Position numbers and translations under genes: made by a program. A stretch of 64,000 bases of DNA from CANQBR01 sp964641395 (GTDB lineage Bacteria > Bacillota > Negativicutes > Acidaminococcales > Acidaminococcaceae): contig CAZXKQ010000005.1 in assembly GCA_964641395.1 (NCBI GenBank), positions 12,973 to 76,972 on the forward strand. Reading direction: 5' to 3'. The notes below the pieces were generated by a model, which saw only the letters and a list, made by a program, of their open reading frames with translations, was not told the DNA's origin and made no database searches. Below are positions 58,601 to 64,000 of this stretch, one piece after another. Within the stretch, counting starts at the first letter, position 1. Each line of letters begins with the position of its first letter.

Positions 58601-59105
58601 AATTATCCTGGCCGAAGATGTCCCTGTACTCCTCTACGCAGCGGCGGGCCCCTTCCATGTTGCCGGCCTGGATGAGGCGGGGCAGCTCCCCGGAGACGCA
58701 GGCGCTGAGGCAGATGAGCCCCTCATGGTAGCGGCGCAGCACCTCCTTGTCCACCCGGGGCTTGTAGTAGAGCCCTTCCAGATGGCCGCAGGAGACCAGC
58801 TTCATCAGGTTGTGGTAGCCCTGGTCGGTCTCCGCCAGCAGGATGAGGTGGTACATGTCCCGGCTGGTCTTGGTCAGCCGGCTGCCAGGGGCCACGTAGA
58901 CCTCGCAGCCGATGATGGGCTTCAGCCCCTGCTTTACGCATTCCTTATAAAAAGCCACGACGCCGTACATCACCCCATGGTCGGTGATAGCCAGGCTGTC
59001 CATGCCTAGGGCCTTGGCCCGGGCTATCAGGGGGGCGATCTTAGCGGCGCCGTCTAGCAGACTGTATTCCGTATGGACGTGGAGGTGGGTGAAGGGGACG
59101 GACAT
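55632..59105 (-). CDS. dnaE: DNA polymerase III subunit alpha
   Basis: Replicative polymerase of the DnaE family. The 1157 residues comprise a PHP domain (FTHLHVHTEYSLLDGAAKI, residues 5-23), the polymerase core with GPGRGSAAGSVVAYLLG near 353 and the catalytic aspartates in MPDIDTDFCYTRR near 394, a tandem helix-hairpin-helix region, an OB domain with VRVAGIITECEIKTTKTGDAM near 1000, and a short C-terminal part. The polymerase metal motif reads PDIDTDFC where PDIDIDFC is more usual. It is alone in its transcript, with AGAAAGGA before the ATG. Confidence 0.97.
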   Translation of the reverse strand: MSVPFTHLHVHTEYSLLDGAAKIAPLIARAKALGMDSLAITDHGVMYGVVAFYKECVKQGLKPIIGCEVYVAPGSRLTKTSRDMYHLILLAETDQGYHNLMKLVSCGHLEGLYYKPRVDKEVLRRYHEGLICLSACVSGELPRLIQAGNMEGARRCVEEYRDIFGQDNYFLELQNHGLREEAQTNAGLRQLAGEYGLKLVATNDSHYVVREDAEAQDVLLCIQTNATIDEPDRLHFSDDSYYLKSYEEMRQAFPDDQEALANTALIAERCQVELDFGHLLLPQFPLPPGQDSASYLRQLCQERLPQRYPAPPAELEQRLAYELSIIRQMGYDDYFLIVWDFIKYCREQGIPVGPGRGSAAGSVVAYLLGITNIDPLRYKLLFERFLNPERVSMPDIDTDFCYTRRQEVIDYVVRRYGKDRVAQIITYGTLQARAAVRDVGRALGLSYRACDEVAKRIPRELGMTLDRALEGSKELRQLCESSPDNRRLIDLARRVEGLPRNSGTHAAGVIIAPRDLTDYVPLQLDADEKGIVTQYDKDRVEDLGLLKMDFLGLRTLTVISDTLKHIAKTTQQVVDIDHIPLEDAATCQMLCRGDTFGVFQLESAGITKLLMDLAPESFEDLIPLVALYRPGPLGTGMAEDFIAGRHGHRTAKVLHPLMEPILKDTYGVILYQEQVMQIASALAGFSLGQADILRRAMGKKKAKELDSMRSDFVAGAQRLHRIPRALSEEIFALLQHFAGYGFNKSHSVAYALVAYQTAYLKAHWPCQFMAAFLDSVISDNDKLSWYISVCRNAGLSILPPDVNESGSGFTVHRGRQGNAIRFGLAGIKGLGKGAVEQICQAREKGGSFRDLGDFCCRVNTGAVNKRQVENLIKCGAMDSFGDKRSVLLAQAGEAVDGGTAYQRDRASGQQNLFAGEGEGDAYLHLVRPALPELPRSQLLQYEKELLGFYVSGHPLDDYRSQLGRYLALHQLQGENCPVQDGQQVRVAGIITECEIKTTKTGDAMAKLVLEDLSGRFPVLVFPSCYSRYGRQVLEENVVAIEGRYSVDEQEQKIIAFQIQPLPRPQGGAVRQAVAVHLRIEPSLDNPLTQRRLGEFFAAFKGEDPVYLHMAATGKVILVNQAYRVDSQQPGFAAALERILGPGSWQLGDTQKSYKEGV

Positions 59106-59143
59106 AGGCCAGTCCTTTCTGCCCCTGGGGCAGGTGGCAGGGC

Positions 59144-60544
59144 TTAGGGCTCCGGAGCCTGAGGCTCCTCCTTAGCATTGCCCAGGTAGAGGCCCGCCAG
59201 TAAAAAGATGAGGTTCACCAGCAAGGCCGGGTAGATGCTGTTCACCGATACCGGTTCTGTAAGCTCCCACAGGCAGGCGGTGAAGACGCCGCAGGCGATG
59301 GAATAGCGGCCTAGGCGCCGGTGGATCTTGTTGGGAAAGAAGACGCAGAAGGTGAGGGGCAGGAAGATGCCGCTGCCCCGCAGGCCCATGGAGAGGTAGT
59401 TCCACCCCAGCACGGAGCTGTGGAGGTGTTCGAAGATGAAGAGGATGGAGCCCAGGATGACCAGGAGGACGATGAAGCGGTTGCAGGCCAGCTGGCCCCG
59501 GTTAGACAGCTTGTCCCCCAGGATGTGGGCCAGGTCCCTGCTCAGCATGGTCCCTATCCCCAGGGAGAGGCCGGCGATGGAGCCGAAGGCGGAGAGCATC
59601 AGGGTGGCCAGGCCTATGCCTCCCAGCCAGGGAGGCAGGTAGTCGGCTAAGAAGATGGGCAGGGCGTTGACCGAGGCCAGTTCCGGATGGTTGGCCCGCA
59701 TGAACATGCCGATGGCCACCGAGGGCAGGCCCACCGGGATGGTCAGGGCGGCGGCTAAGAAGCAGCCCTTGGCGGCGGCCTTGCTGTCGCAGGCGCTGAA
59801 GATGGCCTGGATGTAGGTCTGGGTGGAGACGATGCCCACCAAGAGGGCGGCGATTCTGGCCAGGGCCCCCTCTATGCCTGTACCGAAGAGGCTGAGCCAG
59901 GGCATGGCGGGAAAGGTGATCTCCATGCCTGCCAGCCCGCCTAGCTTACCATAGGCCACTGCCCCGCCTACAAAGATGGCGAGGTAGACGAAGACCAGCT
60001 TGATGATGCCTGCCAGGCCCCCTCCCGCCAGGCCGCCGAAGAAGACCAGGGCCAGGACGATGACTAAAAAAATCACCGCCGTGGCGAAGAAACCGATGCC
60101 GAAGAGGGCTTCTACCAGGTGGATGGCGGTAAGGCCGCTGGCCACGATGCTGAAGAAGATGCCGATGCTGGAGGAGATGCTGGCAAAGCAGCCGGCGCTG
60201 ATGCCGTAATTGGTGACCAAGAACTCGCTGATGGTGGTAAGGCCGCTCTTCCGCAGGGGTACGGCGTAGAAGAGGCCCATGAGGATGAAGGAGAGGCCGC
60301 TGCCTAGGGTGAACCACCAGGCGCTGATGCCGATGGCGAAGGCCAACTGGGCGGTGCCCACGGTGGCCCCGCCGCCTACGATGGTGCCGATAATGGCTCC
60401 GGCTACCATGCCCATGCCGGCGTGGCGGCCGCCTAGGCTGTAGTCCTCCGCGCTTTTAATGCGCCGGGCCAGCAACAGGCCCGGGACTATGGTTACTAGG
60501 AGGGTGAGGAACAGAAAGATCAGGTGGACCGTGGATAGGCGCAT
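59144..60544 (-). CDS. Sodium:solute symporter family protein
   Basis: 466 residues with about 13 hydrophobic helices of the LeuT fold. Marks include DYSLGGRHAGMGMVAGAIIG near residue 34-53, GTIVGGGATVGTAQLAF at the substrate and sodium site, and the later LGIGTMLSRDLAHIL. Substrates in this family range from proline and pantothenate to sugars and carboxylates; none can be chosen here. On the minus strand a TGG-extended TATAAT lies about 30 bases before the ATG. Confidence 0.9.
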   Translation of the reverse strand: MRLSTVHLIFLFLTLLVTIVPGLLLARRIKSAEDYSLGGRHAGMGMVAGAIIGTIVGGGATVGTAQLAFAIGISAWWFTLGSGLSFILMGLFYAVPLRKSGLTTISEFLVTNYGISAGCFASISSSIGIFFSIVASGLTAIHLVEALFGIGFFATAVIFLVIVLALVFFGGLAGGGLAGIIKLVFVYLAIFVGGAVAYGKLGGLAGMEITFPAMPWLSLFGTGIEGALARIAALLVGIVSTQTYIQAIFSACDSKAAAKGCFLAAALTIPVGLPSVAIGMFMRANHPELASVNALPIFLADYLPPWLGGIGLATLMLSAFGSIAGLSLGIGTMLSRDLAHILGDKLSNRGQLACNRFIVLLVILGSILFIFEHLHSSVLGWNYLSMGLRGSGIFLPLTFCVFFPNKIHRRLGRYSIACGVFTACLWELTEPVSVNSIYPALLVNLIFLLAGLYLGNAKEEPQAPEP

Positions 60545-60721
60545 AGCTACAACTCCTGTCTGCCAGTATTATACCATAGACCGCCCTGCTGCGTAAACCG
60601 CCCTAGGGCGGGCAACAGGGCCTGCTCCATTATAGCACAGGAGCAGGGAGCGGCATCATACCTTTTCAAGCAAGAAACAGACCCTTTCCACGGCCTCTCC
60701 CCTTTTTGCCCTAGATAAAGC

Positions 60722-60742
60722 AAAAAGGAGGGGCCCCCTCCT
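60722..60742 (-). terminator. Intrinsic terminator of the esterase-ligase-GNAT operon
   Basis: AAGGAGG and CCTCCTT on the minus strand flank a GC-rich loop and are followed by TTTTTGCTTT. It lies 32 bases beyond the GNAT stop. Confidence 0.78.
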
Positions 60743-60774
60743 TCTGCCTGCCTAGCAGCAGCCCCAGGGGCTCC

Positions 60775-61242
60775 TCAGTCCCCGGCCCAAAGCAGGTAGT
60801 CCTGCATATCTTTAAAGCCCAGCTGGCGGTAGAGGCTCTTCCCGCTGGCGGAAGCCTCCAGATACAGCTTTCCTACGCCCCTGGCCCGGGCCTGGGCGCT
60901 GAGCCAGGCCACCACCTGGCCCCCTATCCCCTGCCCCCGCCAGGCCGGCAGGGTGTAGATGTTCATCAGGTAACCGCAGAGGCCCCCCGGGTTGTCTGGT
61001 GAGGGCAGCTCCTGGTAGAGGCAGAGGCCGCCGCAGCCCACGATGCTGCCCTCTAGGTAGGCAAAGCAGGCGATATGGCCGCCCTGGGGCAGCTGGGCCT
61101 GGTAATAGGCCCGGTTCGCCTCTAACAGCTCTGCCCGCCTTTCTTCTACTCGTCCAGGGAAGACTTCCTGGAGCACCTGCAGGCGCCACTGTAGCAGCAG
61201 GGGCAGGTCCGCCAGCCCCGCCTGGCGCAGCTCTAGCCTCAT
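60775..61242 (-). CDS. GNAT-family N-acetyltransferase
   Basis: 155 residues of the Gcn5-related fold. The acetyl-CoA loop reads ARGVGKLYLEASASGKSLYR later in the chain, and the core is MNIYTLPAWRGQGIGGQVVAWL near residues 92-113 (R-x-x-G-x-G as RGQGIG). Its ATG overlaps the stop of the adenylating enzyme (ATGA), so the two are translationally coupled. It may acylate a product or substrate of that enzyme, such as an amine or an amino acid. Confidence 0.88.
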   Translation of the reverse strand: MRLELRQAGLADLPLLLQWRLQVLQEVFPGRVEERRAELLEANRAYYQAQLPQGGHIACFAYLEGSIVGCGGLCLYQELPSPDNPGGLCGYLMNIYTLPAWRGQGIGGQVVAWLSAQARARGVGKLYLEASASGKSLYRQLGFKDMQDYLLWAGD

Positions 61243-62720
61243 CAGACCGTCCCCTCCTTCAGCACCACCGGCAGCCTGTCCAAGGCCGGCTTGCCGTTGG
61301 CGTTAAGGGGCAGCTGGGGTAAGCGCACCACGAACTCCGGGATCATGAAGGGAGGGAGGTTCTGGGCCAGGGCCTTCCTGAGGCTGGAGAGCTTCAGCTC
61401 CTCCGTAGCCGGGACGATGTAGGCTATCATGTAGGCCAGCCCCCTTTCGTCGGTGAAGGCCCTTACCAAGGCCTGGCCCACTTCCGGGCACTGGTAGAGG
61501 CGGGACTCCACTTCCGCCACCTCCACCCGCTTGCCATAGATCATGATCTGGTCGTCCTGGCGGCGGAGGAAGGCCAGGTTTCCGTCTGGGAGCCGATAGC
61601 CTAGGTCGCCGCTGTGGTAGAGGAGGCTGCCGTCAGGCTGGGGGGCGAAGGCCCTGTTTTCCTCCCCATGGTCGCCGATGTAGCCCAGGGCTACCCCGCC
61701 GCCGCTGATGCAGATCTCGCCCCTCTCTCCCTCCCCCACTTCGCAGCCGTCCTGATCCAGCAGCCGCAAGGCAGCCCCCTTCACCGCCTTGCCGATGGGA
61801 TAGGTGCCATCGGCCAGGACGGCCCCTGGGTTGCAGTGGTAGTAGGAGGCGCACACGGTGGTCTCGGAGGGGCCGTAGCTGTTGTACACCTCCGCCTGGG
61901 CCAGCAGCCGGTCCACATAGACTCCCCGCAGCACGTCCCCGCCGCTGATCAGCAGCCGCAGGCAGGAGGGTATTTTCTCTAAGCGGTTCAACTCTGCCAA
62001 AAGGTAGGGGAAGCCGCTGATGATGGTCACCCCCTTGGCCTCCACAAAGGCCATGAGGGCCCTCATGTCGGCCCTATCTTCAGGGCCGGGGATGGCCAGG
62101 GCGGCTCCGTTCAAAAGGCTGGCGAAAACCTCTTCCACAAAGATGTCGAAGGAGCACACTGAGTACTGGAGCATCACATCCCCAGGGCCGGGGTGGAACT
62201 CCTGGGCGAAGGCCCGGACGTAGTGGCAGACGTTGGCCTGGGTGACGCACACCCCCTTAGGCCGCCCGGTGGTGCCCGAGGTGTAGAGGACGTAAGCCGG
62301 ACGGGAGGGATCAACTCCTACTGCCTGGTCGGAGACTGAAGGCTGCCGCTCCCCTATATCCTCTGGGAGGAAGCGGAGAGCCAGGCCTGCCAGCCTCTCT
62401 GCATAGGCCTCCTCTGTCAAGACGAAGTCTGCCTGGGCCTCCTCCATCATGTAGCGGATGCGCCCAGGGGGGAAGTCCGGCTCCGCCGGCACATAGCGGG
62501 CCCCCGCCTTCAACACCGCCAGGATGGCCGCCACCATGGTGGCACTGTGGCTCATCACCAGGCCCACTGTCTTGACAGCCGGGGGAAAGGTGGCGGCGAT
62601 AGCGTCCACCAGCCTCAGCAGGTGGGCGAAGGTCACCTGCCCCCCTGCCTCATAGACTGCCACTGCCCCTTCCTGCTGGCGGGCCCTGGAGCGAAATAGG
62701 GTGTAGAGGTCTTCACTCAT
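61242..62720 (-). CDS. Stand-alone amino-acid adenylation enzyme (NRPS A-domain/DltA type)
   Basis: 492 residues of the ANL superfamily, forming an acyl-adenylate from ATP. Core motifs are present: A3 LYTSGTTGRPKGV near 146, A4 SFDIFVEEVF near 194 with the Asp that holds an alpha-amino group, A5 VYNSYGPSETTV near 285, A7 YHSGDLGYR, A8 RRQDDQIMIYGKRVEVAEVE and A10 LPLNANGKPALD with the catalytic Lys. There is no condensation, carrier or thioesterase domain and no separate carrier gene nearby. It overlaps the esterase by four bases and the GNAT gene by three. Confidence 0.88.
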   Translation of the reverse strand: MSEDLYTLFRSRARQQEGAVAVYEAGGQVTFAHLLRLVDAIAATFPPAVKTVGLVMSHSATMVAAILAVLKAGARYVPAEPDFPPGRIRYMMEEAQADFVLTEEAYAERLAGLALRFLPEDIGERQPSVSDQAVGVDPSRPAYVLYTSGTTGRPKGVCVTQANVCHYVRAFAQEFHPGPGDVMLQYSVCSFDIFVEEVFASLLNGAALAIPGPEDRADMRALMAFVEAKGVTIISGFPYLLAELNRLEKIPSCLRLLISGGDVLRGVYVDRLLAQAEVYNSYGPSETTVCASYYHCNPGAVLADGTYPIGKAVKGAALRLLDQDGCEVGEGERGEICISGGGVALGYIGDHGEENRAFAPQPDGSLLYHSGDLGYRLPDGNLAFLRRQDDQIMIYGKRVEVAEVESRLYQCPEVGQALVRAFTDERGLAYMIAYIVPATEELKLSSLRKALAQNLPPFMIPEFVVRLPQLPLNANGKPALDRLPVVLKEGTV

Positions 62721-63406
62721 CCTTCCTGCGCCTCCCCTCCTTGAAGTAGCCAGACCAGGCCCTTGGCCATGCGGACCTCCGGCCTGTGAAAATGATTGCC
62801 GGGATTCAGGGTGAAGATAGTTTTAAGCCCCAGCCCCTGGTAGTGGGCTGCTATCTTCTCCGTGTTCACCTGTACCGGTGCGAGAAACTTGTTGTCGGTG
62901 CGGCTCTCCAAGCTGCCCAGGGAAAGGTAGATGTGGGTGGCCTGGGCCTGCAGCGGCTGGGAAGAGACGAAGTCACAAAAGCCAGGGAACCAGAGGGAGC
63001 CAGAGGCGCTGGCCGCCCTGGTGAAGGCGCTGGTGCGGTAGAGGGCGTAAAGGGCGAAGAGCCCGGCCAGGGAGTAGCCGGCTATGGCCCGGAAGCGAGG
63101 CCTGCTCCCCAGCCTCTCCTCCACGGCAGGGAGGATGGCCCCTGTCAGCAGCGTTAAATAGGCGTCGGCGCCGCCGCTGCAGGGGGTGTCCCCAGGGCCG
63201 ATGGCAGGTATGGCCCAGGGAGACATGTCCCGGTCCCAATCCAGGCGGGAGATCACTGCCAGGGTGAAGGGTGGGCAGCCTTCCTGGCAACAGGCCTGCC
63301 AGACGGCCTCTCCCTCTCCCCGCACTGTATGGAGGTAGATGAGGGGCTCCCCTTCCACCCCGTGGCGGTAGACGGTGATCTTCTTGCCTCCCACAGTAAG
63401 CTCCAT
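62717..63406 (-). CDS. Alpha/beta-hydrolase esterase (IroE/Fes-like, COG2819-type)
   Basis: 229 residues without signal peptide. The nucleophile elbow is AGYSLAGLFALYAL near residue 117, and the late histidine is in PGNHFHRPEVR near 213. The overall pattern, including SGSLWFPGF after the elbow, resembles esterases that open siderophore or acyl esters. The start at ATG 63406 follows AAGGAGGG; a longer frame of 34 more residues has no ribosome site and overlaps the promoter region. First gene of the three-gene operon. Confidence 0.82.
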   Translation of the reverse strand: MELTVGGKKITVYRHGVEGEPLIYLHTVRGEGEAVWQACCQEGCPPFTLAVISRLDWDRDMSPWAIPAIGPGDTPCSGGADAYLTLLTGAILPAVEERLGSRPRFRAIAGYSLAGLFALYALYRTSAFTRAASASGSLWFPGFCDFVSSQPLQAQATHIYLSLGSLESRTDNKFLAPVQVNTEKIAAHYQGLGLKTIFTLNPGNHFHRPEVRMAKGLVWLLQGGEAQEG

Positions 63407-63552
63407 ACCCTTCCCTCCTTGCCTGGGCTTCCTTATAATATCACGATAGAGCGTAAAAAAGACCCTAGGATAGACGGCCGCTGGTTGAGGCAGGCCCAGC
63501 AGAAGCAAAGGGGCCTGGGGCCTTTGTACGGCCTTTCAACTACCTAAAATAT

Positions 63553-63580
63553 ATTATAACTTGCCAGGAGAAAAAATCAA
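63553..63580 (-). promoter_or_regulatory. Promoter of the esterase-ligase-GNAT operon
   Basis: On the minus strand TTGATT (63575-63580) and TATAAT (63553-63558) are 16 bases apart. The leader to the esterase ATG is about 140 bases and shows no known riboswitch or iron box. Confidence 0.65.
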
Positions 63581-63667
63581 GGGTGGAGAAAGGGCCTGGC
63601 AGGGCCCTACCTCCCCAGGCCGCTAGGTGCTGCCGGCTTGTTTACCCCCCGTCGGTTCCCAAGCTAA

Positions 63668-63820
63668 GTTAGAATGGACACCTAACTATAGGGGCAGTAA
63701 AAGCAAAGAGGAGTTTAACTGGCGGGGTTGGACAAGGACTGCAGCGAAGAGATGCAGACTAGGGAGGCTAATTTTTGCCCCAGGCGCTACTACATTGGTG
63801 TTAAAAGTCCTCATTCTAAC
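63668..63820. repeat. Small inverted-repeat-bounded segment
   Basis: GTTAGAATGGAC at 63668-63679 and its imperfect inverse GTCCTCATTCTAAC at 63807-63820 bound about 153 bases without a gene. The core GTTAGAATG is identical in both. Each end can also fold locally (GTTAG..CTAAC on the left). It could be a MITE-like or insertion-sequence remnant. The rest of the gap, 63581-63667 and 63821-63874, shows nothing recognisable. Confidence 0.35.
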
Positions 63821-63874
63821 ATCTAATATCCTCCAAACTGCTTTCTGCCTTCACGACATTGGGCCGCTGTCCAT

Positions 63875-63902
63875 AAAAAAGAGTCCCCCTCTGAAGGGGG
63901 AC
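63875..63902 (-). terminator. Intrinsic terminator of a minus-strand transcript entering from the right
   Basis: GTCCCCCT and AGGGGGAC (eight pairs, loop CTGA) are followed on the minus strand by TCTTTTTTAT. The gene it ends lies mostly or wholly beyond 64000. Confidence 0.85.
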
Positions 63903-64000
63903 GGGTCTTGGCTCTACCCTTCTAAAAGCCCTAGGAACTACTCACGCACAGGTCTCTATTGTTTACCAACAGCCCCCGCAGGCAGGTGCTGGCGCAGATA

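Noticed and set aside
63903..64000. C-terminus of a minus-strand gene entering from the right edge
   Set aside because: Two frames are possible (ending HLPAGAVGKQ at 63956, or PAPACGGCW near 63965), and about 40 bases are too few to choose, so only the terminator is annotated.

Overview
The window is dense, high-GC (roughly 60 percent or more by eye) bacterial chromosome with Firmicutes-type content. It has sigma-A promoters with 17-18 bp spacers, a PyrR-type attenuator on the pyr operon, a ylxM-ffh-rpsP-khpA-ylqD-rimM-trmD operon, CcpN next to the PPDK regulatory protein, FabK, and a BirA operator in front of bioY. The oxygen-independent (cbi) cobalamin pathway, an EtfAB pair with a ferredoxin domain, and PyrK/PyrD type B point to an anaerobe, most likely of the Clostridia/Negativicutes kind. 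The genus cannot be fixed from this sequence alone. No tRNA, CRISPR array, phage or intact insertion sequence was seen.

Layout. 1-11.1 kb, plus strand: the end of an unidentified gene, then a complete UMP operon (promoter, PyrR attenuator, pyrB-pyrC-carA-carB-pyrK-pyrD-pyrF-pyrE) with a DUF218 membrane protein before a strong terminator. 11.2-13.2 kb, minus: a truncated antitoxin-like HTH ORF, class II aldolase, and an RluA-type pseudouridine synthase. 13.2-17.7 kb, plus: a BtuFCD/FecBCD-type ABC importer, then ccpN and ppsR, both of which appear to lack an ATG/GTG/TTG start. 17.7-20.3 kb: a minus-strand pair of tiny membrane proteins with glycine-rich tails and the same C-terminus, a 38-residue membrane peptide in its own transcription unit, and an acyltransferase. 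20.4-26.8 kb, minus: bioY under a BirA operator, and a trkA-trkH-trkH-larA operon. 26.8-30.9 kb, minus: the signal recognition/ribosome maturation operon.

31-45.1 kb, minus: a 14-gene cobalamin operon (cbiD-L-F-G-H-J-ET-A-B-cobD-phosphomutase-like-cbiP-cobO-cbiC) behind a compact cobalamin riboswitch and an intrinsic terminator. It makes adenosylcobyric acid and the aminopropanol arm. Cobalt chelatase and cobU/S/T are not in the window. 45.2-51.8 kb, minus: an NlpC/P60 hydrolase, a GtrB-like glycosyltransferase, RNase P RNA, fabK, and an EF-G paralogue whose P-loop lysine is replaced by threonine. 50.8-55.6 kb, minus: etfB-etfA-pyk followed by an unknown helical protein. 55.6-60.5 kb, minus: dnaE and a sodium:solute symporter. 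60.7-63.4 kb, minus: a tightly coupled esterase / amino-acid adenylating enzyme / GNAT cassette with no carrier protein.

The most unusual observations are the paired non-canonical start codons of ccpN and ppsR, the P-loop-defective EF-G paralogue, the paired Gly-rich membrane microproteins with a shared C-terminal GTGNPS motif, the isolated 38-residue membrane peptide, and the carrier-less adenylation cassette.
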